Positions 16,279-25,763 of a DNA stretch of 64,000 bases are shown in pieces. Source of the stretch: Lachnospiraceae bacterium. GTDB taxonomy: Bacteria > Bacillota > Clostridia > Lachnospirales > Lachnospiraceae. The notes under the pieces are model-generated. The model saw nothing but the letters and a program-made list of their open reading frames with translations. It was not told the DNA's origin and made no database searches. A program made the translations under genes and the position numbers. Position 1 is the first letter of the stretch. Every line of letters starts with the position of its first letter. The DNA lies in NCBI GenBank assembly GCA_910576125.1, contig CAJTHM010000001.1, forward strand, positions 390,339 through 454,338, in the 5' to 3' direction.

Positions 16279-17988
16279 TTACATTGCCGCCGACAGAATT
16301 TTCAGGATTTCTTCCGCTGCCGAATCCATAGAAACGCTGGCAGACAAGCTCTTATCCCTGGAAAGGATTTCAACCACATTTTGTTTCCTGTTCCGGGGGC
16401 TGACAATTACCCGAAACGGCGCCCCAATCAGGTCAGCATCCGAGAACATGACTCCGGCGCTGACCCGGCGGTCATCATATATGACCTCCACCCCCTTGCT
16501 TCGCAGTTCTTCGTACAACCTGTCGGCGTAAGCCCTGACCTCATCATCATCGGCGCGGACGGCGCAGAGATGCACCTGCCACGGCGCCACCGCCAAAGGC
16601 CATATGGGGCCGTGTTCATCATGATGGGCCTGGCAGATGGAAGCCGCAAGTCTGCCGATGCCGATACCATAGCATCCCATGACCGGATACCGGGCGTCTC
16701 CATTGCTGTCGATATAAGTCATATTCATAGACCGGGTGTACTTGGTGCCCAGCTGGAAAATATTGCCCACCTCAATGCCGCGGCATACCCTGATAGCGGG
16801 CCTGCCGCAGCGGGGACAGACGCCGCCTTCCTGTATTTTGGCAAAATCGTGATACTCTGCGCCCTCGATATCACGGCTCATGTCCAGTCCGGTGTAGTGA
16901 TATCCACTGACATTCGCGCCGCAGGAAAGATGGCTCATCCCTTCCAGAGAGCGGTCATACAGAATGGTGAAATCGCCGGCCAGGTTGACCGGCCCGATAT
17001 ATCCCGCGTTCAATCCGCTTTCTTCGGTAATGACCGCCGGATGCAGGTCATAGCCCAGATAATTCGTGAGCTTGGTTTCATTGACCTCTAAATCGCCGCG
17101 GATGAACAATACAATATAATGATCGTCGGAATTGCGCTGATAGACCACCGCCTTACAGGAATCCTTTTCCTCACAGTGCAGGAATTCGCACACGTCCTCA
17201 ATCCTGTGGATGCCCGGCGTGTGCACCAATGTAAGATTCCGGGCAGCCTCATTTCTCCTGTTATGGACGATGCACTCTGCCGCCTCCATATTGGCCCGGT
17301 AATCGCATTCCGTACAGATGGCAATGGAATCTTCACCGATAGGGGTGAGCAGCATAAATTCGTGGGAAATGTTCCCGCCCATCATACCGGAGTCGGAAGC
17401 CACCGAAATGACCTCCGGCAAGCCCACTCTTGCGTAGATGCGCTCATAAGCCCTGTGGCATTTCCTGTAATAGTCCTCTAAATCCGCCTGACTGGTATGA
17501 AAGGAATAGGCATCTTTCATGGTAAATTCACGGACACGGATAAGGCCGGCTCTCGGCCTTGCTTCATCCCGGAACTTCGTCTGGATCTGGTACACCATGA
17601 ACGGATATTTCGTGTAACTCTGCCCATAATCACGCACAAGATGGACAGCGGCCTCCTCATGTGTCATGCCAAGCACAAGAGGGCTCCCGCTGCGGTCGCG
17701 GAAACGGGCCATCTCCTGGCCGATGCTTTCGTATCTGCCGGACTCCTGCCAAAGGGATGCGGGCATGACAACAGGGAACTGCACCTCCTGCCCTTCGATG
17801 GCGTCCATCTCCTCGCGGATGATCTGCTCGATTTTTCTGGTCACCCTTTTTAACGGCATATAGGACGAAAAAATACCGTTTGCCACGTACTTCATATAGC
17901 CGCCGCGCACCATGAGGGCATGGCTGTCAATGACACAGTCTGACGGCCTTTCCCGAAAACGATCTCCTACAAGCTTTTCAAGTTTCAT
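16279..17988 (-). CDS. proS: Prolyl-tRNA synthetase (bacterial ProS type)
   Basis: A 569-residue protein starting at ATG 17988, with GGAGGTATCC upstream. Motif 2 region (TKFRDEARPRAGLIRVREF) and motif 3 (GCYGIGIGRLAAS) of a class II synthetase are present. The central insertion (about 230-380, the deacylase-like editing domain INS) and a C-terminal anticodon-binding domain are both there, giving the usual length of about 570. It charges tRNA-Pro in the cytosol. A proline-type T-box leader with terminator lies directly upstream, so expression should rise when tRNA-Pro is uncharged. Confidence 0.95.
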   Translation of the reverse strand: MKLEKLVGDRFRERPSDCVIDSHALMVRGGYMKYVANGIFSSYMPLKRVTRKIEQIIREEMDAIEGQEVQFPVVMPASLWQESGRYESIGQEMARFRDRSGSPLVLGMTHEEAAVHLVRDYGQSYTKYPFMVYQIQTKFRDEARPRAGLIRVREFTMKDAYSFHTSQADLEDYYRKCHRAYERIYARVGLPEVISVASDSGMMGGNISHEFMLLTPIGEDSIAICTECDYRANMEAAECIVHNRRNEAARNLTLVHTPGIHRIEDVCEFLHCEEKDSCKAVVYQRNSDDHYIVLFIRGDLEVNETKLTNYLGYDLHPAVITEESGLNAGYIGPVNLAGDFTILYDRSLEGMSHLSCGANVSGYHYTGLDMSRDIEGAEYHDFAKIQEGGVCPRCGRPAIRVCRGIEVGNIFQLGTKYTRSMNMTYIDSNGDARYPVMGCYGIGIGRLAASICQAHHDEHGPIWPLAVAPWQVHLCAVRADDDEVRAYADRLYEELRSKGVEVIYDDRRVSAGVMFSDADLIGAPFRVIVSPRNRKQNVVEILSRDKSLSASVSMDSAAEEILKILSAAM

Positions 17989-18013
17989 AAAGGATACCTC
18001 CATTTTTTGTCTT

Positions 18014-18295
18014 GAACACAAAAAGCCCTAAGCCGACATTTTATCAGCTTAGGGCGAACTAAACATAAGTCCGTGGTACCACCTAAATTCGGATATGATC
18101 CGCGCTCTCCGGCACAGGAAGAGACTCCGATGCCATATCTCTGTAAAGGGAGAACCCGGTGAAGCTTACTGCTATTTCGGCCCACAGCTCAAAGATGGGT
18201 TGGGCATCCTTTCCATAAAGGCTCGCACCGGCCGCCTTCTCTCTGAAAATCCAGGATGCTTACTACTTCTTATCATAGCTTTTGTGTTCGTTTTT
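18014..18295 (-). ncRNA. T-box leader of proS
   Basis: On the minus strand the conserved T-box sequence AGGTGGTACCACGG lies at 18071-18084. It is followed by the terminator stem GCCCTAAGC / GCTTAGGGC (18047-18055 with 18025-18033) and a T-run at 18019-18024. The 5' part carries the AGAGAG-type start of stem I near 18240. The antiterminator forms when the leader binds uncharged tRNA. The gene it controls predicts a proline (CCN) specifier; I could not place that codon with certainty. Confidence 0.92.
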
Positions 18296-18298
18296 TAC

Positions 18299-18327
18299 GT
18301 TATACCACAGAAATCAAGGGCTGTCAA
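18299..18327 (-). promoter_or_regulatory. Promoter of the T-box-proS unit
   Basis: On the minus strand TTGACA (18322-18327) and TATAAC (18299-18304) are separated by 17 bases, just before the T-box leader. Confidence 0.85.
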
Positions 18328-18330
18328 GAG

Positions 18331-18784
18331 TCTATCCTTTGACGAAGCCACAAAGGAAAAGTATATCCCATACATCATTGAATCCACTTACGGGCTAGAC
18401 CGCATCGTACTGGCGCTGCTGTTTGAAGGCCTGCATGAGGAAGAGATTGGAGATTCTGACAGTCGTGTCGTTTTCAACATCAGGCCGGCCCTTGCGCCAA
18501 TCAAGCTCAATATACTGCCGCTGAGCAAAAAGAGGCACGCCGGGAAAACGAAAGAGCTGTACGCGATGCTGGCCCCACATTGCATGGCACAGTACGAAGA
18601 GTCCGGCAGCATCGGAAAGAGATACCGCAGAGGAGACGCCATCGGGATTCCCTATGCCATTACCGCAGATGACGCCACCCTGGAGCAGGGAACCGTAACC
18701 GTAAGGGACAGGGACACCATGGAGCAGCGCGTCCTTCCGGTAAGCGAACTGGTTCCTTTCCTGGCGGATCAGTCTTTGTTCTAA
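18331..18784 (+). pseudogene. Glycyl-tRNA synthetase C-terminal fragment
   Basis: The plus-strand frame from about 18331 to TAA 18784 gives about 150 residues. LSFDEATKEKYIPYIIESTY begins motif 3, with GLDRIVLALL following, and then the anticodon-binding domain of class II GlyRS: ALAPIKLNILPL, YEESGSIGKRYRRGDAIGIP and GTVTVRDRDTMEQR. An intact GlyQS has about 460 residues; the first two-thirds, including motifs 1 and 2, are missing. The frame has no start codon and begins within the proS promoter. It is a fossil of a larger synthetase gene. Confidence 0.85.
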
Positions 18785-19344
18785 TCCCCTGCAGCGTCCT
18801 CTCTCAGAACGTACTCCAGATAGCGGTCCTCTTCCGTGTCGATGAAACTGTCCACGATTCCTTCCGCATCCGAACATCCCATGCGGGCATAAAAGGCAAT
18901 GGTGTCGCGGGAGGGAACCGCTGAAATGAAAAGCTTATCCGCTTTCCTGTCTTTGGCGCACAGGCATATCTGTTCAAACAATTTCTTCCCGATGCCCTGC
19001 CTCTGCCACTCATCGTCCACGAAGAGCATGGTCAGGTTCGCATATTCCTTATCTCCCATGCCTTGCAGCATACCGTCCAGGGCGGCGAAGCCCACCAGCC
19101 TGCCGCCCGGTGAGAAAGCTCCCAGGACAGCGCCACCTCTGCCTGACTGCCGGCACAGATACCGGGATAACCGAATTCTCTTCTCCTCGCTCCACTGGCG
19201 GAGCTCGTCCGTCTTTCTTAATTTGTATCCGTTTCCGTCTTTTACATATTTCTCCCTTATCTTCTGCTCATGCCTGAAATCTTTCAGCATATCGGAATGT
19301 ATCTGGGAATGTGTTAAAACTTTTATCGCTATTTCGTCATTCAT
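18781..19344 (-). CDS. GNAT-family N-acetyltransferase
   Basis: A 187-residue protein from ATG 19344 (MNDEIAIKVLTHSQ), with GGAGGAAG upstream. The acetyl-CoA-binding motif A is ANLTMLFVDDEWQRQGIGKK followed by LFEQICLCAKD, with the RQGIGK pyrophosphate loop. AFYARMGCSDAEG is the usual motif B end. It transfers acetyl groups to an unknown amine. Its stop overlaps the end of the GlyRS fossil by a few bases. Solitary; substrate not predictable. Confidence 0.85.
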   Translation of the reverse strand: MNDEIAIKVLTHSQIHSDMLKDFRHEQKIREKYVKDGNGYKLRKTDELRQWSEEKRIRLSRYLCRQSGRGGAVLGAFSPGGRLVGFAALDGMLQGMGDKEYANLTMLFVDDEWQRQGIGKKLFEQICLCAKDRKADKLFISAVPSRDTIAFYARMGCSDAEGIVDSFIDTEEDRYLEYVLREDAAGD

Positions 19345-19440
19345 TTTCTGTCTCTTCCTCCACGCAATCTTGGAAATTTTCAACGCATGGGTTTTCTTCC
19401 TCTCCACCATCCTGTACCCATTCATGCAGCCTGACATGAA

Positions 19441-20484
19441 TCAGTCGTTTTCCTCTGTGTCCCTGCGCCGCTTCAGCCGCTCGATCTCCCGCTTCTGCGC
19501 ATCGATGCTTTCCCCGGAAAAGGTATTGTACTCCTCTTTCAGGCACTTGATGATGCGCTTTCTGTCGGCAATGGCGGCGTCGAAATCCCCCAGCAGTTCA
19601 TGCACCTGGGCCATGGAGTACAGGCCGTCCGCGATCCTGGGCGGCTCCTGCATAGAAAAGCTCCTCTCATAATCCGCCAGGGCTTCCTGGTATCTGCCCA
19701 GTTTCCGGAATCCGTCCGCCCTGTCGCAGTAGGACTGCCATCTCTCCGGGAAATGCTCCACCGCCGCGTTCCAGTACTCCAGCGCTTTCTCCGGATTCCC
19801 CCTGCCGAACATCACATCGCCCATATAGACATCATACTGCTGTGTCTTGGCCGCGGTGCGGATCTGCTCGATGTAGGGAACCGCTTCGTCAAACCGGTCA
19901 TCGTCCAGCATATTTTCGATGATTCCGTAGAGCCCCCAGTAGTTGCCGGGGTTCTTTTTCAGGAAGTCCTTGAAATATTCTATGACCTGGAAATGGTTGT
20001 CGTACCATTCGTCCCCGCAGACTCCGCCCTCCGCCTCCAGGAACGCCACCCAGCCGCTCTTGTCCCGGGGATCCAGCTCCAGCACTTTCTTGGCGTACTC
20101 GCTGGCCGTGTCATGGTCGCTGGCGGCTCGGTGGTTGTACAGATAGGCCAGGCAGCTGTAGGCCCGGACATTTTTCGGCTGGTTTTTCAGCACGCCCTCC
20201 AGGAACCTGACGCAGTGGTCGAAGGTCTCCGGGGGAATCCGGCGCTCGTGCCAGAACATATTTTCGATGCGTTCGAATTCCGCCTCGTCGGAGAGCTGGA
20301 ACAGCTCGTCGATGGTGACCCCGAAGAAGACGGCGATGCCCGGCAGCAGCCCGATGTCCGGCACGCTGGCCTGCGTCTCCCATTTGCTCACGGCCTGGGC
20401 GGACACCCCCAGGTACTCCGCCAGCTCCTCCTGCTTCACTTCCTTTTCCAGGCGCAGGTTCTTAATCTTTTTCCCGATATCCAT
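19441..20484 (-). CDS. XRE-family regulator with TPR-like repeats
   Basis: From ATG 20484 (MDIGKKIKNLRLEKEVKQEE), with GGAGGAG upstream, 347 residues. The N-terminal 60 residues are a Cro/CI helix-turn-helix (LAEYLGVSAQAVSKWETQAS then VPDIGLLPGIAVFFGVTIDEL). The remainder is a chain of helical TPR-like repeats (for example ALEYWNAAVEHFPERWQSYC, RKLGRYQEALADYERSFSM). The layout resembles peptide-sensing regulators and housekeeping XRE-TPR proteins of Clostridia. It likely binds a peptide or protein partner; the target is unknown. Confidence 0.85.
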   Translation of the reverse strand: MDIGKKIKNLRLEKEVKQEELAEYLGVSAQAVSKWETQASVPDIGLLPGIAVFFGVTIDELFQLSDEAEFERIENMFWHERRIPPETFDHCVRFLEGVLKNQPKNVRAYSCLAYLYNHRAASDHDTASEYAKKVLELDPRDKSGWVAFLEAEGGVCGDEWYDNHFQVIEYFKDFLKKNPGNYWGLYGIIENMLDDDRFDEAVPYIEQIRTAAKTQQYDVYMGDVMFGRGNPEKALEYWNAAVEHFPERWQSYCDRADGFRKLGRYQEALADYERSFSMQEPPRIADGLYSMAQVHELLGDFDAAIADRKRIIKCLKEEYNTFSGESIDAQKREIERLKRRRDTEEND

Positions 20485-20597
20485 GTGTATCTCCTCCATT
20501 CAACTGTCGATTGATTTTCTTTTTTCTATCAGCTGATGGATTCAGTATATATCAGATATCCGGGATGCGCAATCGAAAGGGATTCTACTTCATTCCA

Positions 20598-21134
20598 CTA
20601 CCGGTTGAACGTCAGGGCGTCTTTACCGTCCCAGTCCGGCGGCAGGCACACGCTGTTGAGCTCCACGGTGCCGGAAAAGTCCTTATAGTCCACCATGATA
20701 TAATTTCCGCCGCTTTTCAGGCGCAGCTCTGTCTCAAAACGTCCCTCCTCGTCCGTCTCCAGCACCACCACCGCTTCGTTCATCCGGATTCTCACCTCGG
20801 CCTGCCCCCTGTCCGCCAGAATCCGCCCATACACCCGGAGCCTGCGGGACTCTGTGGAGCCGCCTCCGAATATCACGTCCCGCCCGGTGCCGCCATTGCA
20901 TTCCGCCAGATAGCTTCCCGTGTAGGCATCGTCCCCGCAGACCCGCTCTCCCATCAGATCCCCGTCCCCGGTAATCTGGGAAGCTCCCAGATTTGAAGCC
21001 AGACCCTCCAGAAATTCGAGGCATGTTTCCGCCTCCATGTTCCGGATGCCGCAAGCCGTGAGCAGCGGCAAAATCACCAGCACAAGCGTCAGCACAACAC
21101 CCGGCAGGACGGCCGCCCTATTCCGCTTCCCCAT
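20598..21134 (-). CDS. Small lipoprotein
   Basis: A 178-residue protein from ATG 21134, with GGAGGAAAAGAG upstream. A lipoprotein signal peptide (VVLTLVLVILPLLTAC, lipobox LTAC with Cys near 27) leads to a Gly-rich beta-strand domain (DVIFGGGSTESRRLRVYGRI, FETELRLKSGGNYIMVDYKD) that looks like a small immunoglobulin-like or carboxypeptidase-regulatory-like fold. It follows a 45-residue gene with a short overlap. No known family; exposed on the outer face of the membrane by prediction. Confidence 0.65.
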   Translation of the reverse strand: MGKRNRAAVLPGVVLTLVLVILPLLTACGIRNMEAETCLEFLEGLASNLGASQITGDGDLMGERVCGDDAYTGSYLAECNGGTGRDVIFGGGSTESRRLRVYGRILADRGQAEVRIRMNEAVVVLETDEEGRFETELRLKSGGNYIMVDYKDFSGTVELNSVCLPPDWDGKDALTFNR

Positions 21135-21255
21135 CTCTTTTCCTCCTGCGGCGGATGTGCCGTCTGACGAGGAGCACCGCAAACAGCCCCAGGATAATGG
21201 CGCGTTTCAGCTTCCTTTTCCTCATTTCCTTTACTTTTTCTCTCTCACTCATCAT
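21118..21255 (-). CDS. Small basic single-helix protein
   Basis: A 45-residue frame from ATG 21255 (MMSEREKVKEMRKRKLKRAI), with GGAGGAAACA upstream. One hydrophobic stretch (AIILGLFAVLLV) is surrounded by a strongly basic N-terminus and tail (RRHIRRRRKRDGEAE). Its end overlaps the lipoprotein start by 17 bases, which suggests coupling. It could also be a leader or a membrane-anchored peptide; function unknown. Confidence 0.5.
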   Translation of the reverse strand: MMSEREKVKEMRKRKLKRAIILGLFAVLLVRRHIRRRRKRDGEAE

Positions 21256-21514
21256 TTGTTTCCTCCTTAATCTTCTTGATTTCATATTTATAATATCGAA
21301 ATAAAGTTTAATTTCCATCGTTTCCCAATTCTCCCGAATCCAGGTTCCATCTTGCTTTTCATAAACCGGCAGGCCTAAGACAGCCGCCAGAAGTCAGGCA
21401 GCCGCCGATACCCTCTCCCCTTTCGGATGCCGCCAATCAAAAGCAATATCCCTTTGCATCTTTCGCCTCATCATAACTGCCCTGCGCTCCTTCCCCTGTC
21501 TCCGCGCCGTTTGC

Positions 21515-23500
21515 CTATCTGCTGACGATACGGTAGTAAGTCTTCGCCGTCAGGCCGTAAATCATCACATACATCCCCGCGAACACCAGGAAACAGATTG
21601 CCGTGCAGGCCACATACAGCCTCGTGTCCAGCATATTGAACAGCTCCAGCAGCCTGGAAATCATGGGAAAAGCCGCCGCCACATGAATCCCCGCCACCAT
21701 GAGGGGCAGGAAAAATACCGTCAGCACCTGGGAATGGATGGAAGCCTTCACCTCATCCCTGCTCATCCCCACCTTCTGCATGACTTCGAATCGATTCTTG
21801 TCGTCATACCCTTCGGAAATCTGTTTGTAATAGATAATCAGCACCGTGGCAATGACAAAGAGCGTCCCCAGAAAGATACCGATGAAGAAAAACCCTCCGT
21901 ACACCCCTAAAAAAGACGTCCTGGCTTCCGCCTTCCCCTCCACCGAAGCCGATATCTGGCTCTGGGAAAGCCGCTCCCGCAGGGCATTGCAGAAAGCATT
22001 CTGCTCCTCCCTTTCGGCCTCCATATCGAAGCCATAGACCTGCCTGATCTCCCCTGCATACTGTTCCAGAATCGCCTTCTGCTCCTCATAAATCTCCTGG
22101 AGCGCGTCCACATCCGGAACCACGATGAAGTATGTGCTGGCTATATTCGCCGCCACGATACCGTTCCCCACAAAAGAGTCCAGCCTCCCCTTCACCCGGT
22201 ATTCCCTGTCCATCAGCCGAAGGGTGGGAGAATCGAAGTCCCCCCGGTTGGAGTACAGGAAAATCTCCCCATCCTCCAGCGTCCTCTGCTCTCCCATGGA
22301 CGCATTGTAATCCTCAAGGGTGATCAGGAACAGGTTGTTGATATCGTCCAGGACATCTAGGGCATACGCCTTTGAGACTACAAATTCATCATCATCCCGC
22401 AGGGTGGGAAACGCCAGATAGCGATACACCGTCTCCCGCTCCCCCTGCGCTCCCAGCTCCCGGCGCAGGGTCCGGACGGCCTCCACGCCCTCTGGGTTCC
22501 CCTCCGGGCCGCCGGGCGAGAAATACACCATGACATCCGCCGGATAGCGCTGCCCGATGGCGCCCTCCATCCCCACCATCAGGGAGGTGGTGGAAGACAC
22601 CATCACCAGCACCATGGTGGACAGGATACAGATGTTGGCCAGCCCCACCGCATTCTGCTTCATGCGGTAGATCATGCCGGACACGCTGACGAAATGCTTC
22701 GTCCGGTAATAATACCTCTTGTTCTTCCGAAGGCTCTTCAAAAGCGCGATGCTCCCGGCGGTAAAGAGCAGATACGTCCCAACGATGACCAGGATCACCG
22801 CCACGAAGAACAGCACCAGGGAAGCGATGGGATTTTTCACAGTCAAGGCGATATAGTAGCCCCCCGCCAGCACCAGCACTCCGGCCAGCGCCAGGAACCA
22901 CTTCGTCCTCGGCTCCTTCTCCCCCACATTCCCCGCCCGCAGCAGCGCGATGGGATCCGTTATATGGATCTGCCTCACGGCCCGGAGGCAGATCAGCAGG
23001 AAAATCACCGCGAACAGAGCGAACGTGCCCCGGATGGCCTCAAAGGACAGGAAAAAGCCAAAGGGGCTTTCCCCGCCCAGCACTTTGTTGATCACAAGGT
23101 ACATGGCCTTGTCCAGGGCTATCCCCAGCCCCAGGCCTAAAACCAGGCTGATCAGGGCCGTATAGACGCTCTCCCAGGCCAGCACCCTGGAAATATGCTT
23201 TTTCTCCATGCCTAATATATTGAACACGCCGAATTCCTTTTTCCTGCGCTTCATCAGGAAACTGTTGGTGTAGAACAGGAATATGAACGCGAAGATTCCT
23301 ATGACACAGCTTCCCAGGAACATGGTCTCGTTCAGGTAAGTGGAGCCTACCATGTTGCCCAGCCCCGGATTCAGGGACAGGGACTTGACGATGTAGTAGA
23401 TGGCCACCGTGAGGATACAGGTGACGAGATACGGTGTGTACGTTTTACCGTTTTTCCTCATATTGTCTGATGCTAATTTCAGATAAAAGCTTCTTTTCAT
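21515..23500 (-). CDS. BceB-like ABC transporter permease
   Basis: A 661-residue membrane protein from ATG 23500 (MKRSFYLKLASDNMRKNGKT). It has FtsX-like modules near both ends (KRRKKEFGVFNILGMEKKHI; RFEVMQKVGMSRDEVKASIH), ten hydrophobic segments and a large extracellular domain between helices 7 and 8 (about 310-515). This is the hallmark of Bce-type transporters that sense and remove bacitracin-like or lantibiotic peptides. It follows the ATPase by 69 bases and belongs with the two-component system encoded further upstream (25934-26605 and 24756-25763). Confidence 0.9.
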   Translation of the reverse strand: MKRSFYLKLASDNMRKNGKTYTPYLVTCILTVAIYYIVKSLSLNPGLGNMVGSTYLNETMFLGSCVIGIFAFIFLFYTNSFLMKRRKKEFGVFNILGMEKKHISRVLAWESVYTALISLVLGLGLGIALDKAMYLVINKVLGGESPFGFFLSFEAIRGTFALFAVIFLLICLRAVRQIHITDPIALLRAGNVGEKEPRTKWFLALAGVLVLAGGYYIALTVKNPIASLVLFFVAVILVIVGTYLLFTAGSIALLKSLRKNKRYYYRTKHFVSVSGMIYRMKQNAVGLANICILSTMVLVMVSSTTSLMVGMEGAIGQRYPADVMVYFSPGGPEGNPEGVEAVRTLRRELGAQGERETVYRYLAFPTLRDDDEFVVSKAYALDVLDDINNLFLITLEDYNASMGEQRTLEDGEIFLYSNRGDFDSPTLRLMDREYRVKGRLDSFVGNGIVAANIASTYFIVVPDVDALQEIYEEQKAILEQYAGEIRQVYGFDMEAEREEQNAFCNALRERLSQSQISASVEGKAEARTSFLGVYGGFFFIGIFLGTLFVIATVLIIYYKQISEGYDDKNRFEVMQKVGMSRDEVKASIHSQVLTVFFLPLMVAGIHVAAAFPMISRLLELFNMLDTRLYVACTAICFLVFAGMYVMIYGLTAKTYYRIVSR

Positions 23501-23569
23501 TTCATAACCTCTCTTCATGCCTCTGTTTTCGACTCCGCAACGCAGCATTATACAGATTCAGGTTCGGCC

Positions 23570-24337
23570 TCAGGCCCCTTTCATGTTTCCGGTGGCCAAC
23601 AGCGTCAGGGTGTCTGAAATCTTCTGGTAGAACTGCTCGTTGGTGCTGTTCCCTTTGTAAATCTGGTGGAACACCTCGCCGTCCTTGATGAACAGCACCC
23701 TGCCCGCGTGGCTGGCCGCCTTTGTGGAGTGGGTCACCATGAGGACGGTCTGGCCGTCCTCGTTGATTTCGTTGAAAATCCGCAGCAGGCTGTCCGTGGC
23801 CCGGGAGTCCAGCGCCCCTGTGGGTTCGTCCGCCAGCACCAGCTGGGGGTTGGTGATCAGGGCCCTGGCCACTGCCACCCGCTGCTTCTGGCCGCCGGAG
23901 ATTTCGTAGGGGTATTTCTCCAGGAGCTCCTGGATGCCCAGTTTCCGGGCGATGGGCTGCAGCCGCTCTTCCATCTCTCTGTATTCTTTCCCGCCCAGCA
24001 CCAGGGGCAGAAAGATATTGTCCTTTACGGAAAAATTGTCCAACAGGTTGAAATCCTGGAACACGAACCCCAGATTATTGCGCCGGAAAGCCGCCAGTTC
24101 CTTCTCCTTTATCCCGGAAAGGCTCTTGCCTCCCAGCAGCACCTGGCCGCTGGTGGGTTTGTCGAGAGCCGCCAGGATGTTGAGCAGCGTGGTCTTGCCC
24201 GATCCGGACTCTCCCATGATGGCCACATACTCTCCCTCCTCCAGGTCAAAGGACACATTGGCGAGCGCCTGCACCTGGTTGCCGCCGAAGCGGGTGGTGT
24301 AGATTTTCTTAAGGCTTTGTGCCTCTAATAATGCCAT
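23570..24337 (-). CDS. BceA-like ABC transporter ATP-binding protein
   Basis: 255 residues from ATG 24337 (MALLEAQSLKKIYTTRFGGN), 10 bases after AGGAGG. Walker A is GESGSGKTT, the Q-loop is FVFQDFNLLDNF, the signature is YEISGGQKQRVAVARAL, Walker B is LVLADEPTGALD, and the H-loop is MVTHS. The LolD/BceA form with FVFQDFNLLD is typical of peptide-antibiotic detoxification transporters. It pairs with the permease immediately downstream. The DNA between this gene and the histidine kinase holds a remnant of an unrelated AAA-ATPase gene. Confidence 0.92.
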   Translation of the reverse strand: MALLEAQSLKKIYTTRFGGNQVQALANVSFDLEEGEYVAIMGESGSGKTTLLNILAALDKPTSGQVLLGGKSLSGIKEKELAAFRRNNLGFVFQDFNLLDNFSVKDNIFLPLVLGGKEYREMEERLQPIARKLGIQELLEKYPYEISGGQKQRVAVARALITNPQLVLADEPTGALDSRATDSLLRIFNEINEDGQTVLMVTHSTKAASHAGRVLFIKDGEVFHQIYKGNSTNEQFYQKISDTLTLLATGNMKGA

Positions 24338-24585
24338 GGTTTCTGATCCTCCTAACTTTATTTCAGGTCTGATTTTTAGCACTGTTTTATGTTTATGGGA
24401 ACATTATACCAAAGGATAGAAGAATCCAACATCGAAATGGGTGACATTTTCTACTGACGATGTGACATTTTTGTAAGGCAAAGCTTTCCTGATTGCTGTG
24501 ATTTTCCTGGGTTTTGCCACCGTCAAGGGCAATACCTATGAATCCTCGCGGGACAGAATAATGCAGAATATAGCCATCTTCTTCA

Positions 24586-24741
24586 GGATGATATGACACT
24601 CCCATGCAGGAGGCGTATGCGGGCGGGTACCGGGGGCAGATGGTACAGTCCATCCGCAGCATGTTCAACGCCACTTTCAAGACCAATCCCTGCCCGGGCA
24701 GGACATTCCTCACAGGAATCACACGTATCAGCAAAGAATCT
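24586..24741 (+). pseudogene. Remnant of an AAA-ATPase/PD-(D/E)XK-family gene
   Basis: The plus-strand frame TAT GAC ACT CCC ATG CAG gives YDTPMQEAYAGGYRGQMVQS followed by MFNATFKTNP and FLTGITRISKESI. This is the Walker B and downstream part of AAA-ATPase-like proteins (full copies here read [13 protein letters not shown]). The reading of the Walker B itself is broken by a missing base (GATGATAT instead of GATGAATAT). About 50 residues of some 560 survive. The fragment lies in the gap between the kinase and the ABC ATPase of the Bce module and points against them. Confidence 0.75.
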
Positions 24742-24755
24742 ATCCGTACAAGCCT

Positions 24756-25763
24756 TCACTCCACCCAAAGCGTATCCGAATGCAAATCGATGGAAACCGT
24801 TGTCCCCACGCCCACCGCAGACTCCACGCTGATTTTATGTGACAGTTTCTCCGCAGTCAGACGGCACAGATAAAGTCCGAGTCCTGTGGATTTCTTGTCC
24901 GTCCGGCCATTGTATCCCGTAAATCCCTTCTCGAATATCCTGGGCACATCCTCCGGCGCGATGCCGATACCGGTGTCCGCAATCTCCAGCACTTTCTCCG
25001 GCGTCACCCGGATGGTCACGCTTCCCTGCGGGGTATACTTCACCGCATTGGACAGAATCTGCTCGATGATGAACAGCAGCCACTTCTCGTCCGTCAGCAC
25101 TTTTACATCCGCAGGCTCATACTTTATCCCAATCCGCCGCCTGATGAACTGCGGGGCATACTTGCGGATTGCCTGCCTGACTATGCTGTCCAGTTCATAC
25201 TCCCGGAACAGAAAATCCGTGGAATCGCTGCCCAGGCGCATCCAGTTCAGCGCCATCTCCACATACTGCTCCACCCGGAACAGCTCCGCCAGAAGCTCCC
25301 TGTGTTCTTCCGTATCCTCTCCCTGCAGCCTCATGCGCATGACGGAGATAGGCGTCTTGATCTGGTGCACCCATGTGGTGTAGTAGTCCATGCTCTCCCT
25401 GCGTTCATTCTGCCAGCCATTTAAATTTTCACTAAATATCGAACTTAGTTTCCTCAGCATCTCCTGATAATCTTCCTCCGCAAGCGTTGCGGGATTTGGC
25501 AGTTCATCCAGCAGAATCTCCACATTTTCCAGGATTCTGCGCCTCTCCCGATGTTCCATGAGATAATTGCGAAACCTGCCCGCCAGCAGCACTGCCGTAA
25601 GCAGACAGCAAAGCCCTGCCGCATACATCACCGCTTCCAATTCCAGATTATACAGGGAAAAAATGGCCAGAAAGATAAGGCAATATACAAGGGACATCAT
25701 CCCTGTCTTTCTGTATTGCCATAAAAATCTGACCAGAATTTGATACCATTTTTCTTCTTTCAT
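24756..25763 (-). CDS. BceS-like intramembrane-sensing histidine kinase
   Basis: A 335-residue protein. Two closely spaced transmembrane helices (about 19-60) with almost no extracellular loop are followed by the dimerization helix TTWVHQIKTPISVMRMRLQG, whose His is the phosphorylation site. An ATPase domain has N box EQILSNAVKYTP, G1 ADTGIGIAPED, F box IFEKGF and G2 TGLGLYLCR. The lack of a sensor domain is the mark of Bce-type kinases, which take their signal from the partner transporter. Its ATG overlaps the stop of a 35-codon gene (ATGA). Confidence 0.92.
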   Translation of the reverse strand: MKEEKWYQILVRFLWQYRKTGMMSLVYCLIFLAIFSLYNLELEAVMYAAGLCCLLTAVLLAGRFRNYLMEHRERRRILENVEILLDELPNPATLAEEDYQEMLRKLSSIFSENLNGWQNERRESMDYYTTWVHQIKTPISVMRMRLQGEDTEEHRELLAELFRVEQYVEMALNWMRLGSDSTDFLFREYELDSIVRQAIRKYAPQFIRRRIGIKYEPADVKVLTDEKWLLFIIEQILSNAVKYTPQGSVTIRVTPEKVLEIADTGIGIAPEDVPRIFEKGFTGYNGRTDKKSTGLGLYLCRLTAEKLSHKISVESAVGVGTTVSIDLHSDTLWVE

